64,000 bases of DNA from Flavobacterium sp. (GTDB taxonomy: Bacteria > Bacteroidota > Bacteroidia > Flavobacteriales > Flavobacteriaceae). The notes under the pieces were generated by a model. It was given only the letters and a program-made list of their open reading frames with translations, did not search any database and was not told where the DNA came from. Location: NCBI RefSeq assembly GCF_035195345.1, contig NZ_CP136574.1:1851871-1915870 (forward strand). Direction: 5' to 3'. Positions 58,400 to 64,000 of this stretch are shown piece by piece. The stretch's first letter is position 1; every line of letters begins with the position of its first letter. Both the position numbers and the translations under genes were made by a program.

Positions 58400-61177
58400 A
58401 TGAAGCAAATTACACTACTGTTTTTATTGATTGTGCAATCAACAATTGCTCAAAACACTTTATTTAATCAAGTGGAAGCTAAGAATATCGGTCCAACGAT
58501 TATGAGTGGTCGTGTGGTAGATTTGGCAGTAAATCCAAAAAATCCAACCGAGTTTTATGTTGCTTATGCTTCTGGCGGACTTTGGTATACAAACAACAAC
58601 GGTACTTCTTTCACTCCTGTGATGGATTCGGCTGCATCGGTAAATTGTGGTTCGGTTACTGTAGATTGGAAATCAGGAACCATTTGGGTAGGAACAGGTG
58701 AGGTGAATGCTTCACGCTCTTCTTATGCAGGAATAGGCGTTTTAAAATCTTCAGATAAAGGTAAAACTTGGGAAAATTTAGGATTGAACGATTCGCATCA
58801 TATTAGCCGAATTTGGGTCAACCCAACTAATTTGAATGAAATTGTAGTAGCGGCTGTTGGACATTTGTATACAACGAATAAAGAACGCGGTATTTACAAA
58901 TCAACTGATGGCGGAAAATCGTGGAAACAAACTTTGTTTGTAGCGGAAGATACTGGAATTATTGACTTAGCGGTTTCGAAAAATAATCCAAAAATCATGT
59001 TTGCGGCGTCTTGGCAAAAAGATAGAAAAGCGTGGCATTTTGATGGTGATGGAGAAAAATCAGGTATTTATAAAAGTGAAGATGGCGGAACTTCTTGGAA
59101 TTTAGTTACCACAAAAGAAAGTGGATTTCCTGCCAATGAATGTGTGGGAAGAATTGGTTTAGCATTATTCAGTGAAAAGGTAATTTATGCCGTTGTTGAT
59201 AATCAGAACAAACGGCCAAAAACAGCTTCAAAAAATAAATTAACTACAATGTTAGCTTCGCCAGGAGCTGATTTCATGGAAATTTCTAACAAAGAATTAA
59301 ATCGTGCTTTGAAAGAAAGTGGTTTTAGAGATAAATACCGTGCGGAAAACATTAAAAATTGGGTTGCCAATAACAATATGGAACCATATGAAGTTTTAGC
59401 AATTCTTTCTGATGCGAATAAAGCATTGTTTGAAACGGAAGTAATTGGTTGCGAAGTTTACAAGTCCGAAGATGGCGGGAAATCTTGGAAAAGAACGAAT
59501 CAGAATTTTATTGATGATATGTTTTATACCTACGGATATTATTTTGCAAACATTTCGGTAGATGAGAACAATCAAAATCGTGTTTATATAGGTGGCGTTC
59601 CGTTATTGTTTTCCGAAGATGGTGGAAAAACATTTGCTGCAATTTCAAAAGAAAATGTACATGCCGATCATCACGTAACTTGGATCAATCCCGAAAATCC
59701 AAACCACATTATTAATGGAAATGATGGTGGGGTAAATATTTCGTACGACAACGGAGCACATTGGATTAAATGCAACAACGAAGCGGTAAGTCAGTTATAT
59801 GCAGTGAATGTAGATTACCAAGAAAATTATAATGTATATGGTGGGATGCAAGACAACGGCGTTTGGTTTGGACCTAATAATTATTCGCACAATGTTGCTT
59901 GGCATCAAGAAGGAAAATATCCATATCAGGAATTAATGGGTGGTGACGGGATGCAAATTCAAATTGATAGTCGCAATCCAAATGTGGTTTTTACAGGTTA
60001 TCAATTTGGGAATTATTACAAAATCAATCAAAAAGAGGGTAAGTTTGATTTTATCTCTCCAGCCGCTCCCAAGGGAGAAAAACCTTATCGTTTCAATTGG
60101 CAAACCCCAATTTTGTTGTCATCGCACAATCAAGATATTTTGTACATGGGATCGGAATTTTTACACCGTTCTATGAATCAAGGGGAAACTTGGGAAAAGA
60201 TTTCGGGTGATTTAACCAATGGTGCTAAAGAAGGAAACGTGGCTTTTGGAACGATAACTACCATTTCGGAAAGTAAATTTCAATTCGGATTGCTTTACGT
60301 AGGTTCGGATGATGGAAAAATATATGTTTCGAAAGATGGCGGTGTTTCTTGGCAATTGATTTCTGGTAATTTACCTCAAAACTTATGGGTTTCAAGAGTT
60401 GTAGCTTCGTCTCACAAAAAAGAACGAGTTTATGCCACATTAAACGGTTATAGAAATGATATTTTTGAAAGTTATGTTTTTGTTTCGGAAGATTTTGGTT
60501 CGAATTGGACTCCAATTTCAAACGGATTAACGCAATCGGTTAATGTAATTGTTGAAGATTCAGCAAACGAAAATATTTTATACGTTGGAACTGATAATGG
60601 CTTATTTATTTCATTAGACAAAGGCATAACTTGGCAAGATTTTTCTAACGGAATGCCAAATGTGGCGGTTCATGATGCAGTTATTCAAACGAAAGCAAAA
60701 GAATTAATCGTTGGAACTCACGGTCGTTCTATTTATAAAATGGATATTTCTAAAGTGCAAGAATTAACTAAGGAAGTTCTGGCTAAAAATCTTCACGTTT
60801 TTAAAGTGAATGATAGAACAAAATCTGAGCGTTGGGGAACTCAAAATTACGCGTGGGGAAAAACCAGTGAGCCTTCACAAACGATTTGGTTTTACTCAAA
60901 TGTTGATGGAGTTGTGAATGTTGCTATTACAAATGAAACAGGAATGGTTGTGCATACTCAAAAAGTAGCAGCAAAAAAAGGATTGAATTCATTTGCGTAT
61001 GATTATTCGCTATCAGAAGAAGTTGCTGAAAAGTGGAATAAAAAAGATAAAAACATCAAAATAAAAGAAGCTGAAAATAAGAAGTTTTATTTGCCTGTTG
61101 GGAAATATAAAATAACAGTTTCAAAAGATAAAGTAACAGAAATCAAATCATTTGAAGTTATAGCTCCAAAAAAATAA
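58400..61177 (+). CDS. Sortilin/VPS10-like BNR-repeat exported protein
   Basis: A 925-residue exported beta-propeller protein. The signal peptide MKQITLLFLLIVQSTIAQ is cleaved at A-Q. Many Asp-box (SxDxGxTW) repeats are seen, such as SSDKGKTWENL, STDGGKSWKQT, SEDGGTSWNLV and SLDKGITWQDF, as in VPS10/sortilin-like and sialidase-type propellers. A C-terminal domain of about 120 residues (from QTIWFYSNVDGVVNV) looks like a beta-sandwich and carries no clear T9SS sorting signal. Catalytic residues of sialidases are not apparent, so enzymatic activity is unproven. The ChaN-like gene follows 4 bases after the stop. Confidence 0.8.
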   Translation: MKQITLLFLLIVQSTIAQNTLFNQVEAKNIGPTIMSGRVVDLAVNPKNPTEFYVAYASGGLWYTNNNGTSFTPVMDSAASVNCGSVTVDWKSGTIWVGTGEVNASRSSYAGIGVLKSSDKGKTWENLGLNDSHHISRIWVNPTNLNEIVVAAVGHLYTTNKERGIYKSTDGGKSWKQTLFVAEDTGIIDLAVSKNNPKIMFAASWQKDRKAWHFDGDGEKSGIYKSEDGGTSWNLVTTKESGFPANECVGRIGLALFSEKVIYAVVDNQNKRPKTASKNKLTTMLASPGADFMEISNKELNRALKESGFRDKYRAENIKNWVANNNMEPYEVLAILSDANKALFETEVIGCEVYKSEDGGKSWKRTNQNFIDDMFYTYGYYFANISVDENNQNRVYIGGVPLLFSEDGGKTFAAISKENVHADHHVTWINPENPNHIINGNDGGVNISYDNGAHWIKCNNEAVSQLYAVNVDYQENYNVYGGMQDNGVWFGPNNYSHNVAWHQEGKYPYQELMGGDGMQIQIDSRNPNVVFTGYQFGNYYKINQKEGKFDFISPAAPKGEKPYRFNWQTPILLSSHNQDILYMGSEFLHRSMNQGETWEKISGDLTNGAKEGNVAFGTITTISESKFQFGLLYVGSDDGKIYVSKDGGVSWQLISGNLPQNLWVSRVVASSHKKERVYATLNGYRNDIFESYVFVSEDFGSNWTPISNGLTQSVNVIVEDSANENILYVGTDNGLFISLDKGITWQDFSNGMPNVAVHDAVIQTKAKELIVGTHGRSIYKMDISKVQELTKEVLAKNLHVFKVNDRTKSERWGTQNYAWGKTSEPSQTIWFYSNVDGVVNVAITNETGMVVHTQKVAAKKGLNSFAYDYSLSEEVAEKWNKKDKNIKIKEAENKKFYLPVGKYKITVSKDKVTEIKSFEVIAPKK

Positions 61178-61181
61178 ACAA

Positions 61182-62033
61182 ATGAAAAAAATAGTATTGA
61201 GTGTTTTTCTTTGCGCAACAATTATAACTTTTGCACAAGACAAAAAAGCGTATCAAATTTTTGATAAAAACGGTAAAAAAACGTCGTATGAAAAACTCTT
61301 AAAAGCTGGAGAAAAATCGGATGTTGTTTTGTTTGGCGAATATCATGACAATTCTGTTGTGCATTGGTTGCAACTAGAATTTACTAAAGATTTAGCAGAA
61401 AAGAAAGCATTAGTTTTAGGTGCCGAAATGCTAGAAGCTGATAATCAAACGCAAGTGAATCAATATTTGAATGGAGAAATCAATCAAAAACAATTGGATT
61501 CAACCGCACGTCTTTGGAAAAATTATAAGACCGATTATAAACCTTTAGTTGATTTTGCAAAGGAAAAGAAATTCCGTTTTATTGCAACAAATGTACCTCG
61601 AAGATATGCTTCGTTAGTGTTTAAAAAAGATTTAGTGGCTTTGGATTCGCTTTCTGTTCAAGAAAAGTCATGGATTGCGCCTTTACCAATTGAATTTGAT
61701 ATTAATTTACCAGGTTATAAAAGTATGATGGGTATGCAAGGCGGTCATGCGGGTGAAAAAATGCCAAAAGCGCAAGCCATAAAAGACGCTACAATGGCTT
61801 ATTTTATTCATAAAAACCGAACCGAAAATAGCGTTTTTGTTCACTATAACGGAACGTATCATTCTGATAATTATGAAGGAATTAATTGGTATTTGAAAAA
61901 ATATGACTCTGGCATAAAAATTGTAACAATTGCAACTGTAGAACAAAAAGATTTGTTAAAATTAGAAACAGAACATTACAATAAAGCCGACTTTATTCTC
62001 GTTATAGATGAGGATGTTACAAAAACGTATTAA
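61182..62033 (+). CDS. ChaN/Tiki-like exported protein
   Basis: A 283-residue protein of the ChaN (haem-binding uptake, Tiki superfamily) family. The signal peptide MKKIVLSVFLCATIITFAQ is cleaved at A-Q rather than lipidated. The two GxxHD/E-type motifs of the fold are VVLFGEYHDNSVVHW (about 49-63) and VLGAEMLEADNQ (about 80-91). A later FVHYNGTYHSDNYEGINWYL holds the His pair. ChaN of Campylobacter binds haem; Tiki relatives are metalloproteases. Which applies here is open. It is 4 bases after the propeller gene and 26 before the lipoprotein, likely one operon. Confidence 0.8.
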   Translation: MKKIVLSVFLCATIITFAQDKKAYQIFDKNGKKTSYEKLLKAGEKSDVVLFGEYHDNSVVHWLQLEFTKDLAEKKALVLGAEMLEADNQTQVNQYLNGEINQKQLDSTARLWKNYKTDYKPLVDFAKEKKFRFIATNVPRRYASLVFKKDLVALDSLSVQEKSWIAPLPIEFDINLPGYKSMMGMQGGHAGEKMPKAQAIKDATMAYFIHKNRTENSVFVHYNGTYHSDNYEGINWYLKKYDSGIKIVTIATVEQKDLLKLETEHYNKADFILVIDEDVTKTY

Positions 62034-62059
62034 AAGCGTCTTTAGTAAAAAGAATCAAT

Positions 62060-62932
62060 ATGAAAAAAATAGTTTTTTTAATCGCTGTAATTTTTGCTGG
62101 ATTTTCTTTTTTCTCTTGTGAGGATTCAGATGATAAAGTAGAAGATCCTTATTTAATTGTGAAATTTCAGTTTGATCCTAATCAAATTCGTTTGAATAAT
62201 TTGGGACAACCTTCAAGTGTGGCTCCTGGAAATGCAGCACAATCACCCAATTTTAATGAAATATCAGCACATTATTTTGAATTAGCTCCTACTGCTTTTA
62301 CCCAATTAGGAGACGGAACAATTTTATATCATGCGCCAGAAACTACAGAAGGTGGCGCTGTTGCAATAGATTTTGATCAAGCAATTATTGTGGGAGAAGG
62401 CGAGGCTTTCTTAAAAATTCCATTAAGCGAAGTAGCACAAGGAAACTATGAATATGTTCGTATTTCATTGGCTTATCAAGATTATAACATTTCAATCAGA
62501 AATAATAGCACCGATTACGATGGAAGGCTAACAAGTTTTGTGGGATATAACACCTTTATTAATACACATACAATTGGAAGTAATTCATTTCCTGTAAACG
62601 GTAATCGTTTGCAAGGATATTGGGCTTTTGCATTGAATAATTTTCCTTATGCAACATCTGGGCAAGCGCCTGCTGGAGCAACTACAGTTCCAAATCCAAT
62701 TGCATCTACTTCTCCAATTCCTGCAGGGTCATGTGTAGTAACTGGAAAATTTAACGAAAATCTTATTATTAATGGCAATGAAACTAGAGATGTTGTAATC
62801 ACTTTATCGCTTTCCATAAATAAAAGTTTTGAATGGCGTGAAGTGACAGCTGATGGAAAATACGAGCCATCAATTGGTGAAAATGTGGTAGATATGGGTT
62901 TACGAGGATTAATTCCAACCTATACTAAATAA
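62060..62932 (+). CDS. Lipoprotein of unknown function
   Basis: A 290-residue putative surface or periplasmic lipoprotein. The signal MKKIVFLIAVIFAGFSFFSC ends at a lipobox-like cysteine followed by acidic EDSDDKVED, the acidic stretch associated with export of lipoproteins to the surface in Bacteroidota. The mature part is beta-rich, with NGNRLQGYWAFALNNFPY and no recognised domain. It resembles no family I can name. It sits at the end of the propeller-ChaN run, which may mark a shared envelope role. Confidence 0.6.
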   Translation: MKKIVFLIAVIFAGFSFFSCEDSDDKVEDPYLIVKFQFDPNQIRLNNLGQPSSVAPGNAAQSPNFNEISAHYFELAPTAFTQLGDGTILYHAPETTEGGAVAIDFDQAIIVGEGEAFLKIPLSEVAQGNYEYVRISLAYQDYNISIRNNSTDYDGRLTSFVGYNTFINTHTIGSNSFPVNGNRLQGYWAFALNNFPYATSGQAPAGATTVPNPIASTSPIPAGSCVVTGKFNENLIINGNETRDVVITLSLSINKSFEWREVTADGKYEPSIGENVVDMGLRGLIPTYTK

Positions 62933-63038
62933 TTATTTCGCTAAAATACTATACATTTTACTTTTTTAATTCTATAATGTGCTGATATTCAACAGAAGTT
63001 AAATTATTTTAAATTCATTATAAATTAGCTACAAAAGG

Positions 63039-63069
63039 TTGTGGTTAATTTCAAATAGCTGTATTTTTG
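63039..63069 (+). promoter_or_regulatory. sdhC promoter (TTG-N20-TATTTTTG)
   Basis: A TTG at 63039-63041 and TATTTTTG at 63062-63069 are 20 bases apart, a full -33/-7 pair. The TTG is not a start codon; the gene begins at 63108. Confidence 0.65.
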
Positions 63070-63107
63070 TTTTGATTTTTTTAAAACTAGTACAATCAAA
63101 TAAAATT

Positions 63108-63989
63108 ATGGCAAAATCAGCACTATTAAAGTCATCTATAGTTAAAAAATACTGGATGGCTCTTACAGGTTTATTTTTATGCTTGTTTTTGGCGGGGCAC
63201 TTGGCAGGAAATCTTCAGTTGATTTTTGGGACAAGTAAGCAGTTTAATGAATATGCATTATTCATGACCACCAATCCGGCAGTTAAGTTACTTTCTTACC
63301 TTACTTACATTTCAATTTTATTCCATGCAATTGATGGAATTATGTTAACTATCCAAAACAAAAAAGCAAGACCAATTGGTTATGCTAAAACAGACGGTTC
63401 TTCTAGTAGTCTAGCTTCTAGAAACATGGCGGTTTTAGGAACTGTGATTTTGGTGTTCATTGCTACACACATGGTAAACTTTTGGGCAAAAATGCATTTT
63501 GATAAAAATATGCCTTTAGTTACCAAAGAGATGGACAATGGAATGGGTCAAAAGCAAGTGCAATTAGTGGGAACAAAAGATTCTCAAATGCCATTTATGC
63601 AATTAGATCAAAACGGAAAATTATCTAAAGAATTTTTCGAAACGATTAAAGCACAAACACAAGGGCAGTACGATTTAGAAGTGCAAGACATTACTAAAAT
63701 TGTTAACAAAAAAACAGGTGAAGTGATTTTTGAAGGCTACAAAGATTTGTATAAACTTACAGTAGATTTCTTTAAAGATGCTAAATACGGTTTGTTTTTT
63801 ACCATTGGTTATGTGTTAGCTATGTTGGCTTTAGCTTTTCATTTATGGCATGGATTCCAAAGTGCTTTCCAATCTTTAGGAGTAAACAATAAATTTACGC
63901 CTACAATCAAGTTTTTCGGTAGAGCATTTGCAATTGTAGTACCACTATTGTTTGCAATTATTCCAGTTATCTTACACTTTAAAAAATAA
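63108..63989 (+). CDS. sdhC: Succinate dehydrogenase cytochrome b subunit
   Basis: A 293-residue five-helix membrane anchor of complex II (trimeric, di-haem b type as in Bacteroidota). Helices start at about residues 16, 55, 103, 227 and 269. Haem-ligand histidines are visible in GLFLCLFLAGHLAGNL, ISILFHAIDG, FIATHMVNFWAK and AFHLWHGFQSAFQSLG. Between helices 3 and 4 is a hydrophilic insert of about 90 residues, longer than in the usual 220-240-residue subunit. The flavoprotein and iron-sulfur genes should follow outside the window. Own full promoter. Confidence 0.88.
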   Translation: MAKSALLKSSIVKKYWMALTGLFLCLFLAGHLAGNLQLIFGTSKQFNEYALFMTTNPAVKLLSYLTYISILFHAIDGIMLTIQNKKARPIGYAKTDGSSSSLASRNMAVLGTVILVFIATHMVNFWAKMHFDKNMPLVTKEMDNGMGQKQVQLVGTKDSQMPFMQLDQNGKLSKEFFETIKAQTQGQYDLEVQDITKIVNKKTGEVIFEGYKDLYKLTVDFFKDAKYGLFFTIGYVLAMLALAFHLWHGFQSAFQSLGVNNKFTPTIKFFGRAFAIVVPLLFAIIPVILHFKK

Positions 63990-64000
63990 TCAACATCAGT

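Noticed and set aside
1..64000. tRNA, rRNA, tmRNA, prophage or conjugative genes
   Set aside because: None of the expected sequences or gene families was seen on either strand; the window looks like stable core chromosome.

Overview
The window is a 64 kb stretch of chromosome from a low-GC member of the Bacteroidota, most likely Flavobacterium or a close relative. The evidence is the set of lineage-typical genes (a PorZ-like type IX secretion protein next to recO, a TonB-dependent receptor with a carboxypeptidase-regulatory N-domain, an OmpA protein with thrombospondin-3 repeats, an IPExxxVDY protein beside pyk and rnc) together with the Bacteroidota promoter signature TAnnTTTG in front of many genes. 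No rRNA, tRNA, CRISPR, prophage or intact insertion sequence was found. Most genes are core housekeeping genes, so the unusual signals lie mainly between genes.

Layout. 1-3.2 kb: a cut-off DMT transporter, an ArsC/Spx-like protein, a DinB-fold protein, a trans-sulfuration enzyme and an outer-membrane protein. 3.4-12.9 kb: gdhA, porZ-recO, ileS, a DksA-like protein, lspA and a small membrane protein. 12.8-15.7 kb (minus strand): 5-formyl-THF cyclo-ligase, a PLP decarboxylase and an aspartoacylase-like deacylase. 16-20 kb: uvrC and a patatin-POTRA-barrel protein. 20.1-30.4 kb: tyrosine and tryptophan catabolism (hmgA, hppD, kynA) with a DUF3108 protein, an M23 peptidase, pgi and a TonB receptor. 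30.5-35.8 kb: a 4-TM protein, RlpA, CYTH, a Gcr-like membrane protein, DNA polymerase IV and a LOV-like PAS protein. 35.9-40.3 kb (minus): pyk, an IPExxxVDY protein, rnc, fabF, acpP. 40.4-45.6 kb: purN, rnhA, an outer-membrane protein, a PfkB kinase, purF. 46.4-56 kb: sodA, an AddA-like helicase-nuclease, kbl, ompA, an AddB-like nuclease. 56-64 kb: an alpha/beta hydrolase, an aminopeptidase P, a sortilin-like propeller protein, a ChaN-like protein, a lipoprotein and sdhC.

The most interesting region is the 741-base gap between purF and sodA (45628-46368). It holds a tandem array of four diverged units of about 160-190 bp. The two best-preserved units each carry a promoter-like TACTTTAG, a hairpin with TAGTAGG in or near its loop, and an intrinsic terminator with a GAAA loop and a run of seven T. 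A separate upstream block lies a constant 76 nt from TAGTAGG in three of the four units. The closing stem of the hairpin differs in the first unit but still pairs. I read this as an array of small RNA genes, each about 75 nt; its function is unknown. A second small-RNA candidate lies at about 22.64-22.75 kb, downstream of hppD.

Coordinates and translations were read by eye and no database search was run. Function names rest on recognised motifs and family knowledge. Promoter and RNA calls are pattern matches without expression data.
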